Positions 37,161 to 46,191 of a stretch of 64,000 nt of DNA are shown piece by piece. A program made the position numbers and the translations under genes. The DNA is taken from assembly GCF_011516635.5 (NCBI RefSeq), contig NZ_CP096255.1, forward strand, positions 8,815,501 to 8,879,500. The letters run 5' to 3'. The notes under the pieces are model-generated. The model was not told the origin of the DNA. It searched no databases and saw only the letters and a list, made by a program, of their open reading frames with translations. Within the stretch, counting starts at the first letter, position 1. Each line of letters starts with the position of its first letter. Source of the DNA: Bradyrhizobium barranii subsp. apii. GTDB taxonomy: Bacteria; Pseudomonadota; Alphaproteobacteria; Rhizobiales; Xanthobacteraceae.

Positions 37161-38219
37161 ATGCCGATGGCTGCAAGCGGTGTGCCCGCCAACACGAGCG
37201 GGCTATTCGTCGAGCCGCGCGAGGACTGGCTCGCGCAATATCAGGAGGAGATCATCGATCCCTTGCGGCCGATCGTCGATCCTCATCACCATCTCTGGAA
37301 TCGCGGGCAGCGCTATCTGATCGAGGAGATGGCGGCCGATATCGCATCCGGGCACAACATCATCGCCACCGTCTATGTCGACTGCCGTTCGATGTATCGC
37401 GCGCACGGGCCCGAGGCATTCCGGCCGGTCGGCGAAGTCGAGTTCGCCAACGGCGTCGCCGCCATGAGCGCAAGCGGCGGCTACGGCACGGCCGCGATCT
37501 GCGCCGGCATCGTCAGCCACGTGAACCTGCTGCTGGGCGATGCCGCCAAGCCGGTGCTGGAAGCCGAGATCGCGGCGGGCAACGGCCGCTTCCGCGGCAT
37601 CAGGCATTCCTCGGCCTGGGACGAAGACCCTGTCGTCGCCGGCATGTATGCCAACCGGCCGAAGGGGTTGTTGCGGGATCCGACTTTCCGCAAAGGCTTT
37701 GCCTGCCTCGCACCGCTGAATCTGAGCTTCGATGCCTGGCTGTTTCACCCGCAGATCGGCGAACTGACCGAACTCGCGCGCGCCTTTCCCGACACCAAAA
37801 TCGTGCTCGACCATTGCGGCGGGCCGGCCGGCGTCGGTCGCTTTGCCGGGCGGCGCGAAGAGGTGTTTCCGCAATGGCGCGCCTCGATCCAGGAGATCGC
37901 GAAGTGCGGGAACGTCTCGGTGAAGCTCGGCGGGCTCGCGATGTGCCTGCTCGGCTATGACTTCCATCTGCGCGCGAAGCCCCCGTCATCGGAGGAGCTT
38001 GCCGCGGCCTGGCGGCCCTATGTCGAGACCTGCATCGAGGCGTTCGGCCCCAAGCGCGCGATGTTCGAGAGCAATTTCCCGCCGGACAAGGGCCAGTGCA
38101 GCTACCAGGTGATCTTCAACGCGTTCAAGCGTATCGCCGCGCCCCTGAGCGAGGCCGAGAAGACGGCGCTGTTCTCGCAGACGGCGAGCGATGTCTACCG
38201 GCTCGAACTGCCGTCATGA
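37161..38219 (+). CDS. Amidohydrolase-family (Amidohydro_2, COG3618-type) metal-dependent hydrolase
   Basis: TIM-barrel hydrolase of 352 residues. Metal ligands are suggested by VDPHHHLW near residue 40, GIRHSSAWD near 150, VLDHCGG near 215 and FESNFPPD near 305, the layout of lactonase and decarboxylase members of this family (for example LigI-like). The ATG at 37161 lies only three bases after AAGGGAG; the in-frame ATG at 37167 has better spacing. A perfect hairpin follows the stop. The substrate is unknown. Confidence 0.88.
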   Translation: MPMAASGVPANTSGLFVEPREDWLAQYQEEIIDPLRPIVDPHHHLWNRGQRYLIEEMAADIASGHNIIATVYVDCRSMYRAHGPEAFRPVGEVEFANGVAAMSASGGYGTAAICAGIVSHVNLLLGDAAKPVLEAEIAAGNGRFRGIRHSSAWDEDPVVAGMYANRPKGLLRDPTFRKGFACLAPLNLSFDAWLFHPQIGELTELARAFPDTKIVLDHCGGPAGVGRFAGRREEVFPQWRASIQEIAKCGNVSVKLGGLAMCLLGYDFHLRAKPPSSEELAAAWRPYVETCIEAFGPKRAMFESNFPPDKGQCSYQVIFNAFKRIAAPLSEAEKTALFSQTASDVYRLELPS

Positions 38220-38222
38220 CGA

Positions 38223-38258
38223 GAAGAGGGGCCGGGATGTTGGTCCCGGCCCCTCTTC
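38223..38258 (+). terminator. Perfect 15-bp hairpin after the amidohydrolase gene
   Basis: Stem GAAGAGGGGCCGGGA pairs perfectly with TCCCGGCCCCTCTTC around loop TGTTGG, starting three bases after the stop codon. No long T-tract follows, but the stability and position favour a transcript end, possibly shared with the convergent cupin gene. Confidence 0.7.
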
Positions 38259-38299
38259 CGTCGTGGCCGCTGGGAAGCGTCCCTGGATATGTTTGAACT

Positions 38300-38755
38300 C
38301 TAGCCAGCCCCCAACAGCGAGGCGGGGCGGCGCTCGCCGGCGGAGACGAACATCCGCTTGAGCTTGTTGACGACGCGGATCAGGAATCCGATTATCACGG
38401 GATTGGTATTGCGGCAGAAGGCGATCTTCTTGACGTGGCCTTCGACATGCCATTTGGCATGCGCGCCGTCGCGGAAGAAAATGACGTCGCCCGGGCCGTA
38501 GCGCTTCGGCGGCATGCCGTTGCTTTCGAGCACGATCGATCCTTCCATGATCATGATCGTCTCGTCGATGTCGTAGTACCAGTTGAAGCGCCCTTCGGTG
38601 CAGTGCCAGATGATGGTCGAGGCGGTGCCGTCGGCGCTGGTCGACAGGATGTGCGAGCGCGAAACCGGATTGCCTTCGATAATCCAGGACGGCTCGATCG
38701 GCCGCAGCTCGAGATCCACGTTGCAACTACTGATTTCAATCAATGACGGCGACAT
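38300..38755 (-). CDS. Cupin-domain protein
   Basis: Protein of about 151 residues from the ATG at 38755, which follows GGGGAAGCAG. A cupin core is visible in the order TIIWHCTEGRFNWYYDIDE, MIMEGSIVLE, RYGPGDVIFFRDGAHAKW. The first motif keeps one His and a Glu-like position; metal binding is therefore uncertain. A hydrophobic tail with IGFLIRVVNKLKRMF suggests a C-terminal amphipathic or membrane-associated helix. Convergent with the amidohydrolase. Function unknown. Confidence 0.8.
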   Translation of the reverse strand: MSPSLIEISSCNVDLELRPIEPSWIIEGNPVSRSHILSTSADGTASTIIWHCTEGRFNWYYDIDETIMIMEGSIVLESNGMPPKRYGPGDVIFFRDGAHAKWHVEGHVKKIAFCRNTNPVIIGFLIRVVNKLKRMFVSAGERRPASLLGAG

Positions 38756-38993
38756 CTGCTTCCCCAGGGAATAAAATATGTATGGCCGGGTCTGGGCCCG
38801 GATTGTTTCCAAAGATGTTGGAACGCTAGTAGCCGGTTTTTAATTCTTTCTTACGCAGGCGCCGACAATCAGCCGCAAGTTGCAGTGCGACGAGGTTAAC
38901 GTCGGGATTTGCCTGCAAATTCGCGCACATGAACCCATCTTTTCCGGGGTGCGACAAAGTGCGCGAAAGTGACCAGCGAAGGAGCCCACACCG

Positions 38994-39548
38994 ATGCCCC
39001 TCACCCCGGAGGTTCTGACAGCCCAAGGCGAGGTCGTCGCTTGGCTTGGCAGCCTCGATGTTTCCTTCGCAGCTGAAGAGGAGCCCTGGTTCACCATCGA
39101 TGGCGTCGAAAACCCCCGGCAGATCGGCAGCGACGGCTCCGGCGGCACCTTCGTGCTGCTGCCGTCGCGGAATGTGCTCTACGTCTCATCGGAGGGCCGC
39201 GCAGGAATTATCGCCGGCACGTTCGAGGCCTTCATCCAGCTCGTTGTCGCCCGCCCCTACTGGCTGGACATCCTCAGATTCTCCGCCGGCGGCGATCTCG
39301 CGGAGATGCGGCGCGCGGCGGATGCGCTGGAGGCGACACTCGACGAGGAGGACGACGTCAACGCGGCCCGCGAGGAAATTCGCGGCGGCCTCGACCTGCC
39401 CGAGGCGGACGATCCCATCGGTGCGCTTTACGAAGCGGTCGCCACGTCCGACGCCATCGTGCGGGCCACCGACGGCAGCCCGTTCACGACGCTGTTCAAC
39501 CGCTTCAGCATCGACAACAACCCGATGCTGCGCAACGCGGCGGCGTGA
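38994..39548 (+). CDS. Hypothetical protein, acidic, possibly SUKH/SMI1-like
   Basis: Protein of 184 residues, acidic, with no signal peptide. The order of a strand-rich N-terminal half (PWFTIDGVE, GTFVLLPSRNVLYVSSEGRAG) followed by helices with aromatic residues (FEAFIQLVVARPYWLDIL) resembles SMI1/KNR4 (SUKH) proteins. Some of those are toxin immunity proteins, but no toxin gene is adjacent and the resemblance is loose. The upstream CGAAGGAGCCCACACCG gives a good RBS. Function unknown. Confidence 0.7.
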   Translation: MPLTPEVLTAQGEVVAWLGSLDVSFAAEEEPWFTIDGVENPRQIGSDGSGGTFVLLPSRNVLYVSSEGRAGIIAGTFEAFIQLVVARPYWLDILRFSAGGDLAEMRRAADALEATLDEEDDVNAAREEIRGGLDLPEADDPIGALYEAVATSDAIVRATDGSPFTTLFNRFSIDNNPMLRNAAA

Positions 39549-39593
39549 GAGCACGTGACGCCAGCGCTGGGGCTTGAACCTTCCACCATCATC

Positions 39594-39672
39594 GTCATGG
39601 CCGGGCTTGTCCCGGCCATCCACGCCTAGCGGCACAAAGAACGTGGATGCCCGGGACAAGCCCGGGCATGAC
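39594..39672. repeat. Palindromic repeat, gtcatggccggg family
   Basis: Arms GTCATGGCCGGGCTTGTCCC and GGGACAAGCCCGGGCATGAC pair, with inner CATCCACG / CGTGGATG. It lies between convergent genes at 39548 and 39686 and could end both transcripts. This is a third palindrome type in the window. Confidence 0.85.
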
Positions 39673-39685
39673 GAGCAGCAGCGGA

Positions 39686-40942
39686 CTACTTCGCCCACTC
39701 GCCCTTGCGGAACACCGGCACCTTGCTGCCGTCGGCGAGAATGCCGTCGATGTCGGTCTCGGCAGAGCCGATCATCCAGTCGATATGGATCAGGCTCTGG
39801 TTGCCGCCTTGCGCGGCGATCTGCTGCGGCGTCAGCTGCGCGCCGTTGACGAAGCACTTCGAATAGCACTGGCCGAGCGCGATGTGCGAGGCCGCGTTCT
39901 CGTCGAACAGCGTGTTGTAGAACAACAGCCCGCTCTGCGAGATCGGCGAGGAATGCGGCACCAGCGCCACCTCGCCGAGACGCCGCGCGCCTTCGTCGGT
40001 GTCGAGCACCTTGTTCAGCACCTCCGCGCCGCGCGAGGCCTTTGCGTCGACGATCCTGCCGTCCTCGAAGCGCACCGCGATGTTGTCGATCAGCGTGCCC
40101 TGGTAGGACAGCGGCTTCGAGCTCACGACATGGCCAAAGACGCGCCGGCAATGCGGCGTGGTGAAAACCTCTTCGGTCGGGATATTGGCGTTGCAACTGA
40201 TGCCGTTCTTGGACAGCGAGGCGCCGCCCTCCCACTCATGTCCGTCGGCCAGCCCGATGGAGAGGTCGATGCCGGGACCTGAATATTGCAGCGCGCGAAA
40301 ACGCTGGCCGTTGAGCCAGTTGGTACGCTCGCGCAGCACCGCATTGTGGCTCGCCCAATTGCCCATCGCATCCTCGCGGTCGACGCGGGAGGCCGCGAAG
40401 ATCGCGTCTGCCAGCTTGCCGATCGCAACATCCTCGGGATCATCAGGGAAGACCTGTTTGGCCCATGACGGGCTCGGATAGGCGATGATGTTCCAGTTGG
40501 TGTCGAAATTGACGATTTTTTCCAGCGCCGGCTGATAGGCTATCGAATTGGCCTTGCTGGCGCGCGCCACCTTGGAAGGATCTTCGCCGGACAGCAGCAT
40601 CGGATTGTCGCCGACGATGGCGAGCCGCGCGGTGTTGTCGGAGAACGCCTTGGCCATGCCCTCATAGAGCCAGTTGGCGGCACGATCGAAGCTGTTGTCC
40701 TGGCCGTGGCGGTAGCGCGCCAGCGTCATCTCCTCATCCGACAGGATCGGCGTCACGATACCGGCGCCGGCCTTGTAGGCGTGCACGGCGATCCGCCGCA
40801 CCAGCGGCAGCGCGATCGCGGGCGCCGTCAAGAGCAGATCCTGTCCCGGCCGCAAGCCCAGGCCCACCTTCACCGCCACCTCGGCCAGCCGGTCGAGTTT
40901 CACGGGATCGATGGGAACGGCGGAATTGCGGTGATCAATCAT
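39686..40942 (-). CDS. Aminopeptidase, peptidase family M29
   Basis: Cytoplasmic metallo-aminopeptidase of 418 residues, normal for family M29 (AmpS/AmpT type). Metal-site regions are recognisable: NIPTEEVFTTP, GEVALVPHSSPIS, and NQSLIHIDWMIGS near the C-terminus. It would remove N-terminal residues from peptides, which fits the peptide importers in the window, though it is not in their operons. ATG at 40942 is followed by MIDHRNSAVPIDPVKLDRLA. Confidence 0.9.
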   Translation of the reverse strand: MIDHRNSAVPIDPVKLDRLAEVAVKVGLGLRPGQDLLLTAPAIALPLVRRIAVHAYKAGAGIVTPILSDEEMTLARYRHGQDNSFDRAANWLYEGMAKAFSDNTARLAIVGDNPMLLSGEDPSKVARASKANSIAYQPALEKIVNFDTNWNIIAYPSPSWAKQVFPDDPEDVAIGKLADAIFAASRVDREDAMGNWASHNAVLRERTNWLNGQRFRALQYSGPGIDLSIGLADGHEWEGGASLSKNGISCNANIPTEEVFTTPHCRRVFGHVVSSKPLSYQGTLIDNIAVRFEDGRIVDAKASRGAEVLNKVLDTDEGARRLGEVALVPHSSPISQSGLLFYNTLFDENAASHIALGQCYSKCFVNGAQLTPQQIAAQGGNQSLIHIDWMIGSAETDIDGILADGSKVPVFRKGEWAK

Positions 40943-41054
40943 GCGGGGTCCTCTGCCGAAGCTCTCCCGTTCAATCTAAGTCTAGCATCGCAAGGCGCAA
41001 GTGCGCGAGCGCCTTGCGACACGGAGAGATACGGAGTTTCGCGCATTTTGGTTT

Positions 41055-42416
41055 TCAACGCGTTGCCGATTTCAGCACCCGGTCGACCATGGCAGGCGCA
41101 AGGCCGAGGTAATTTTTCGGTGAAGTCAGCGCTTCGATCGTGGCACGGTCGATCCTGACGGAGACGCGGGCGTCGGACGAGAGCGCGTCCGCCAGCGTCA
41201 GACCCTTCTCATTGGCGAGCCGGCAGGCATCATAGACCACGTCATGCGCCTCCTGCCGCCCGATCTGCGGCGCCAGCCCCATCATGACCGCTTCGGCCAC
41301 GATCAGGCCGCGGCTGATGGCGAGATTGTCGTTCATCTTCCTTTCATCGACGATGAGGCCTGCTAGCGCAAACTTCGCCTGGTGCAGCGCGCCGGCGGTC
41401 AGCACGAAGCTTTCCGGGATCGCCATCCATTCGGCATGCCAGGGCCCGGTGGCGCGCTCGAAATCCTGCACCATCGCATCCAGCATCAGACCGGCATGCT
41501 GGCGTACCGCCTTGGACGCCGCGAGCATCAGCTCCGAGGAGATCGGGTTGCGTTTCTGCGGCATGGTCGAGGATGCGCCGCGGCCCTTGACGAAGGGCTC
41601 GTAGACCTCGGCGAACTCGGTCGAGGCCATGATCATGATGTCGAGCGCGATCTTGCCGAGCGAGCCTGTGACCAGCGCGAGGAAATTCACGGCCTCGGCA
41701 AAGCCGTCGCGCGCGACGTGCCAGGTCGAGGCGGGAACGCCGAGCTCGAGCTCGGCGCAGAGCGCCTCCTGCACCTCGAACCCCTTGCCGCCGAGCGAGG
41801 CCAGCGTTCCGGCGGCGCCGGCGAACTGTCCGACCAGCACGCGCGGCTTCAATTGCACGAGCCGCTCGGCGTGGCGGTCGAACATCGCGAGCCAGATCGC
41901 GGTCTTGTAGCCGAACGTCACCGGCAGCGCCTGCTGGAGATGGGTGCGCCCGGCCATCGGCGTGTCGCGGTAGCGCTTCGAGAGGTCCGCGAGGATGTTT
42001 CGCAGCTCGGCGATGTCGCGCTCGACGATCCCGAGCGCGGCGCGCAATTGCAGCACCACCGCGGTATCCATGATGTCCTGCGTGGTCGCGCCCCAATGCA
42101 CATAGCGGCCGGCCTCGCCGCACTGCTTCACCATCTGATGCACCAGCGGCAGGATCGGATAGCCGACGATGTCGGTCTCCTGTCGCAGCAGATCGAAATC
42201 GAATGCGGCGACGTCGGTCCGCGCCGCGATCTGGTCGGCGGCTTCCTGCGGGATCACGCCGCACTTCGCCTCCGCCTTCGCCAGCGCCACCTCGACCTCG
42301 GCATAGCGTCCGACCAGCGCGACATCGGAAAACACCTCGCGGATCTCGGGCGTGCCGAAGGCGTCGCGGAACAGCATGGAATCGAGCACGGTCGTCGAGG
42401 CGGGAAAAGCGGGCAT
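41055..42416 (-). CDS. Fumarase/adenylosuccinate lyase superfamily protein, 3-carboxymuconate cycloisomerase-like
   Basis: Enzyme of 453 residues. The superfamily signature GASSTMPQKRNPISSELM is intact, with the upstream HWGATTQDIMDT and GRTHLQQALPVTFG segments that carry the catalytic His residues. The family members closest in layout are PcaB (3-carboxy-cis,cis-muconate cycloisomerase) and PcaB/PurB-like lyases. No other protocatechuate genes are adjacent, so the specific reaction is not assigned. It stands alone, 112 bases from the aminopeptidase gene on the same strand. Confidence 0.87.
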   Translation of the reverse strand: MPAFPASTTVLDSMLFRDAFGTPEIREVFSDVALVGRYAEVEVALAKAEAKCGVIPQEAADQIAARTDVAAFDFDLLRQETDIVGYPILPLVHQMVKQCGEAGRYVHWGATTQDIMDTAVVLQLRAALGIVERDIAELRNILADLSKRYRDTPMAGRTHLQQALPVTFGYKTAIWLAMFDRHAERLVQLKPRVLVGQFAGAAGTLASLGGKGFEVQEALCAELELGVPASTWHVARDGFAEAVNFLALVTGSLGKIALDIMIMASTEFAEVYEPFVKGRGASSTMPQKRNPISSELMLAASKAVRQHAGLMLDAMVQDFERATGPWHAEWMAIPESFVLTAGALHQAKFALAGLIVDERKMNDNLAISRGLIVAEAVMMGLAPQIGRQEAHDVVYDACRLANEKGLTLADALSSDARVSVRIDRATIEALTSPKNYLGLAPAMVDRVLKSATR

Positions 42417-42886
42417 GGGCGTTTCTTCGTGGTTGGTGTTTGTGTGGAGAGCAGCTTACGCGGGCCGCGCTGTTCGGCAATGGACATTCATGGCTCGCCA
42501 CACATTCGATGCCGTAGGACGACATTACGACGGCGCATCGCTCCATCACCCCGTCATCCTGAGATGCGAAGCGTGCGACGCGCAGCGGCGCACGAAGGGC
42601 CTCGAAGTGATGAGCGGCCGCGATGCAGCCGGGCCGTCGCCCTTCGAGGGCCGTGACAAGGCGGCCACTTCAGGGGGACGGGATAAATTGTGCGCGCAGC
42701 AAGATCGGGCTAAGTGCGCAGCCCGCGACAGTCATTCAAGTTGCATTCCTATCCGAAAACGGCATAGCAGCCATCACGCGATCGTGGTGAACCCGGCAGG
42801 CCGCTCAGCGGACTCACAGTCTTAGAGTCGAAATCCATTCTGATTTCATCATTGCCTGATGTCATTGCGAGGGTTGAGTTTTCGAC
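42417..42886. other. Divergent intergenic region with a palindromic repeat
   Basis: Upstream of both the lyase gene and the winged-helix regulator. Contains the repeat at 42547-42683. Bases about 42810-42886 are AT-richer and should include the promoter of the regulator gene. No further gene recognised. Confidence 0.55.
42547..42683. repeat. Imperfect palindromic repeat, caccccgtcatcctgag family
   Basis: Left end CACCCCGTCATCCTGAG pairs imperfectly with CAGGGGGACGGG; an inner pair GGCCTCGAAG / CTTCGAGGGCC is better. This is a fourth intergenic palindrome type, which I recognise as widespread in Bradyrhizobium genomes. Confidence 0.6.
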
Positions 42887-44437
42887 GTGCAGTTTATGTT
42901 CCGGGACCACCTTCTCGACACCGACCGGCGCGAGCTGAGCCGCGAGCAGGTTCCCGTGGCCGTGGAGCCGCAGGTCTTCGACCTCGTCGTCCACCTCATG
43001 GAGAACCGCGACCGGGTGGTCAGCAAGGATGAGCTGATCGACAAGATCTGGCACGGGCGCAGCGTCTCCGAATCCACCCTGACCAGCCGGATCAACGCGG
43101 CGCGCAAGGCGATCGGCGACAGCGGAGCCAACCAGGCGCTGATCCGCACCATCGCGCGCAAGGGCTTTCGTTTCGTCGGCGCTGTCCAGACGCAGCGCGG
43201 CGCGGCCTTGCCGGAGCCGGGCCGTGTCGCCCAGGCGGCGCTCGCGCTGCCCGACCGTCCCGCGATCGCCGTGCTGCCCTTCACCAATATGAGCGGCGAC
43301 CGCGAGCAGGACTATTTCTCCGACGGCATCAGCGAGGACATCATCACGGCGCTGTCGAAGCTGCGCTGGTTCTTCGTCGTCGCCCGCAACTCTTCCTTCG
43401 TCTACAAGGGCCGCGCCGTGCACATGCACGAAGTCGCGCGCGAGCTCGGCGTCCGCTATGTGCTCGAAGGCAGCGTGCGGCGCAGCGGCGATCGCCTGCG
43501 CATCTCGGCGCAGCTCAACGACGTCTCGACCGGCAGCCATCTCTGGGCCGAGCGTTACGACCGCGAGCTTGCCGACATCTTCGCCGTGCAGGACGAGATC
43601 ACCGAGGCGATCGTCGCCGCGATCGAGCCGCAGCTCTATACCGCCGAAAGCTTTCGCGCCCAGCAGAAGCCGCCGGGCAGCCTCGACGCCTGGGACCTCG
43701 TGATGCGGGCGCTATCGCATTACTGGCGCATCACGCACGAGGACAACGCCGTCGCGCAAGGACTGCTGGAACAGGCGACCGCGATCGATCCCACCTATGG
43801 CAAGGCGCTGGGCCTGCTCGCGACCAGCCATATCTTCGGCGCGCATATGGGCTGGGCCGACATGGCCATGACCGTGCCGGTCGCCGAACGCGCGGCGCTC
43901 GCGGCGGTGGAAGCCGATCGCGAGGACGCCTGGGCCCATCACGGTCTGGCTTACACTTATTTGTTCCGCCGCCGCTTCGACGACGCGCTGGCTGAGTTCG
44001 AGCTGACGCTGCAACTCAATCCGAATTTTGCGATGGCGCACGCTTTCTACGGCGTGACGCTGTGCTACGCCGGGAGATGGCGAGACGGCGATGCCGCCGC
44101 ACGCCGCGCGCTGCGGCTGAGCCCGCGCGATCCGCTCGCGGCGATCTATTGCGGCGTTGCCGCCTATGCCCAGTTCATCGGCCGCAACTATGAGGGCGCC
44201 GTGCAGATGGCGCGGGAATCGATGCGGCAGCGCGCCGATTTCGTCGGCGCCCACCGCGTGCTGACGGCCGCCGCCGGCATGTTGGGCGATCCTCAGCTCG
44301 CGGCGTACGCGCTGCGGGGCCTGCAACGCACCCAGCCCGGCATCTCGCTGGCCTGGCTCACGCGCGAGCTGCCGATGCGGCGGGCAGAGGATCGCGAGCA
44401 CTATCTGCAGGGGTTTCGGCGCGCGGGGATGAGGTAG
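42887..44437 (+). CDS. Winged-helix (OmpR/CadC-type) regulator with TolB-like and TPR regions
   Basis: Protein of 516 residues with a GTG start. An N-terminal OmpR/PhoB-type winged helix (about 1-95; VEPQVFDLVVHLMENRDRVV, SRINAARKAIGDSG, RTIARKGFRFVG) is joined to a TolB-N/COG5616-like domain (about 118-240; RPAIAVLPFTNMSGDREQDY, SDGISEDIITALS, VRYVLEGSVRRSG) and TPR-like helical repeats (about 280-510). No membrane segment is seen, unlike CadC. Such proteins are usually annotated as adenylate cyclase-like or transcriptional regulators; the signal is unknown. A damaged paralogue lies at 46192. Confidence 0.88.
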   Translation: MQFMFRDHLLDTDRRELSREQVPVAVEPQVFDLVVHLMENRDRVVSKDELIDKIWHGRSVSESTLTSRINAARKAIGDSGANQALIRTIARKGFRFVGAVQTQRGAALPEPGRVAQAALALPDRPAIAVLPFTNMSGDREQDYFSDGISEDIITALSKLRWFFVVARNSSFVYKGRAVHMHEVARELGVRYVLEGSVRRSGDRLRISAQLNDVSTGSHLWAERYDRELADIFAVQDEITEAIVAAIEPQLYTAESFRAQQKPPGSLDAWDLVMRALSHYWRITHEDNAVAQGLLEQATAIDPTYGKALGLLATSHIFGAHMGWADMAMTVPVAERAALAAVEADREDAWAHHGLAYTYLFRRRFDDALAEFELTLQLNPNFAMAHAFYGVTLCYAGRWRDGDAAARRALRLSPRDPLAAIYCGVAAYAQFIGRNYEGAVQMARESMRQRADFVGAHRVLTAAAGMLGDPQLAAYALRGLQRTQPGISLAWLTRELPMRRAEDREHYLQGFRRAGMR

Positions 44438-44446
44438 GCCCTGCTC

Positions 44447-44629
44447 ACCCTCCCCTGGAGGGGTCCGGGACGAGCGTAGCTCGCCCGTGGGTCGGCTCGT
44501 ATCTGGGCGCAGCGAAGATGAGAGACGGGGTGGGGTGACGGTCTCTCCACAACGAAGACTGCCTGTGTGAGAGATCACCCCACCCCGCTCGCGCTTCGCG
44601 CGATCGACCCTCCCCCTCCAGGGGAGGGT
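44447..44629. repeat. Long palindromic repeat between convergent genes
   Basis: Outer arms ACCCTCCCCTGGAGGGG and CCCCTCCAGGGGAGGGT pair, and inner GGGTGGGGTGACGGTCTCTC pairs with GAGAGATCACCCCACCCC. The element fills the whole gap between the regulator stop (+) and the GFA gene stop (-). Confidence 0.85.
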
Positions 44630-44639
44630 AAGAGCACCT

Positions 44640-45062
44640 CTACTCCTGCATCATCTCGCCGCTGCCGCCGAACTCGGCCGGAAAGTCCTTCAGTTTCGGC
44701 AGGCCATCGCGCATCGGCAGCACCGTCTCGGCGTAGTTGACGTGAACACCGGGTGTGAATGCGAGCGTGGGGATGGTGGCGGTGAAGACGTCGATCAAGT
44801 CGAGCGGCGGGTGGTTGGTCATGAGATGACCGCCGCACTTCTTGCAATATTTGCGCTGGCTGAGCGGCGTCTTGGCAAAGGTCTCGACGTTCTGGGCGCC
44901 TTCGGTGATGCGCACGGCTTCCGGCTTCCACAGGCTGAAGGCATTCACCGGTCCGCCCGACCACGAGCGGCAGGAGCGGCAATGGCAATAGCCCATCGCC
45001 GCCGGCTCGCCCGTGACCTCGATCGTGACCGCGCCACAGAAGCAGTTTCCGACATGTTTCAT
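44640..45062 (-). CDS. GFA-family (Gfa/CENP-V) zinc protein
   Basis: Protein of 140 residues with the paired cysteine zinc motifs of the glutathione-dependent formaldehyde-activating enzyme family: GNCFCGAVTIEV, GYCHCRSCRSWSG and YCKKCGGHL. The first enzyme of this family was linked to formaldehyde and glutathione, but most members are uncharacterised. It is 207 bases downstream of mddA on the same strand. Both touch C1/thiol chemistry, but a joint pathway is only a suggestion. Confidence 0.9.
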   Translation of the reverse strand: MKHVGNCFCGAVTIEVTGEPAAMGYCHCRSCRSWSGGPVNAFSLWKPEAVRITEGAQNVETFAKTPLSQRKYCKKCGGHLMTNHPPLDLIDVFTATIPTLAFTPGVHVNYAETVLPMRDGLPKLKDFPAEFGGSGEMMQE

Positions 45063-45094
45063 TGGGTCGTCTCCGTCGGATGAAGGTTGAAATT

Positions 45095-45149
45095 CCTCTC
45101 CCCGCTCCGGCTCGCCGATAAACCGGCAAAGGCGGATGCGGGGAGAGGC
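45095..45149. repeat. Hairpin-forming repeat fragment
   Basis: CCTCTCCCCGC and GCGGGGAGAGG pair around about 33 bases; it resembles the outer arms of the other ctcccc palindromes and may be a fragment of one. It lies just upstream of the GFA gene. Confidence 0.5.
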
Positions 45150-45220
45150 GTCGGAGCGGAGGGAATCACCCCGAGGGACGTTGAAGGCTGGAGGCCGGCA
45201 ACGTCCGTTACGCGCTTCGG

Positions 45221-45258
45221 TTCCGCCGCGCGTCCTCCTTTCGGTGGACGCGGCGGAA
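45221..45258 (-). terminator. Hairpin downstream of mddA
   Basis: TTCCGCCGCGCGTCC pairs with GGACGCGGCGGAA with a two-base bulge, twelve bases beyond the mddA stop in the direction of transcription. No T-tract; moderate support. Confidence 0.45.
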
Positions 45259-45269
45259 AGATGCTACGG

Positions 45270-46058
45270 CTATACCGATCTGCGCCAGGGAATAAGCATC
45301 GACACCCGTTGTTTGTACTGCCGGTATTCGTCGCCGAAGAGATCGACGAGGTCGTGCTCCTCCAGCGCGATGCCGACGAAGATGTAGAGCGTGGTCACGG
45401 CCGCGAACAGCAGATGGCCCGCTGTCATGACCGGCGCCGCCCAGAACGCGATGATGAAGCCGAGATAGATCGGATGACGAACGAACTTGTAGATCAACGG
45501 CGTCTTGAAGCGCGGCGGCGCCGCCTCATTGCCCACGAGATGGTTGGTCACCTGGTGCAATCCGAACAATTCGAAGTGATTGATGATGAAGGTCGAGGCG
45601 AACACCAGCACCCAGCCCGCGAGGGACAGCGTGACCAGCGTCACGGCGAGATCCGGGTTTCCGACATCCCATACGACTGCAGGCATCGGACGCCACTGCC
45701 AGAACAGGAGCAGCAATGACAGGCTCGCGAACAGCACGTAGGTCGAACGCTCGACCGGCTTGGGGACGAACTGCGTCCACCACGCCTTGAACTGCTTGCG
45801 CGCCATCACGCTGTGCTGAACGGCGAACAGCGTCATCAGCAGTAGATTGATGATGACGGCTTCGGCCGTCGGCGTGTCGGTTCCGGTGTCGATGGTCTTC
45901 GGCACCACCAGCCCCATGACGAAGCCGATGGCGTAGAGAATGGTAACGAAAAACACGAGATATGCCGCAATTCCGTACAGAAAGCCGATGAATTTGAAAA
46001 TGCGTGAGCCCGCAACCTCCGGGCCGATGGAATGAAGCTGGTGATCAAGTTGGGTCAT
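45270..46058 (-). CDS. mddA: Methanethiol S-methyltransferase MddA
   Basis: Membrane enzyme of 262 residues that methylates methanethiol with SAM to dimethyl sulfide. Six or so hydrophobic segments are present, with the NnrU/isoprenylcysteine methyltransferase-type end: TPLIYKFVRHPIYLGFIIAFW and FVGIALEEHDLVDLFGDEYRQY. MddA has been shown to be active from Pseudomonas deceptionensis and, as I recall, Bradyrhizobium diazoefficiens. I chose the ATG at 46058 (GGAG six bases upstream) instead of a longer reading. It is divergent from the winged-helix regulator gene at 46192, 133 bases away, which makes that gene a candidate regulator. Confidence 0.87.
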   Translation of the reverse strand: MTQLDHQLHSIGPEVAGSRIFKFIGFLYGIAAYLVFFVTILYAIGFVMGLVVPKTIDTGTDTPTAEAVIINLLLMTLFAVQHSVMARKQFKAWWTQFVPKPVERSTYVLFASLSLLLLFWQWRPMPAVVWDVGNPDLAVTLVTLSLAGWVLVFASTFIINHFELFGLHQVTNHLVGNEAAPPRFKTPLIYKFVRHPIYLGFIIAFWAAPVMTAGHLLFAAVTTLYIFVGIALEEHDLVDLFGDEYRQYKQRVSMLIPWRRSV

Positions 46059-46142
46059 AGAACGCTCCGTTGTGCCGAGGCATCGGCACTGTTTAGTGTT
46101 CGCACCATGCCGGATCGGACACCCCCTGACTTTCGCGGACGG

Positions 46143-46186
46143 TTGATTTTCGCCTGAGACCACTTTGATTTTTGCTTGAGACGACA
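46143..46186 (+). promoter_or_regulatory. Two tandem 22-base direct repeats between mddA and the regulator
   Basis: Copies starting TTGATTTTCGCCTGAGACCA (46143-46164) and TTGATTTTTGCTTGAGACGA (46165-46186) match at 18 of 22 positions. The second copy ends six bases before the GTG at 46192. OmpR/PhoB-type winged helices bind direct repeats spaced by whole helical turns, so an operator for the adjacent regulator is plausible but not shown. Confidence 0.55.
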
Positions 46187-46191
46187 GAAAC

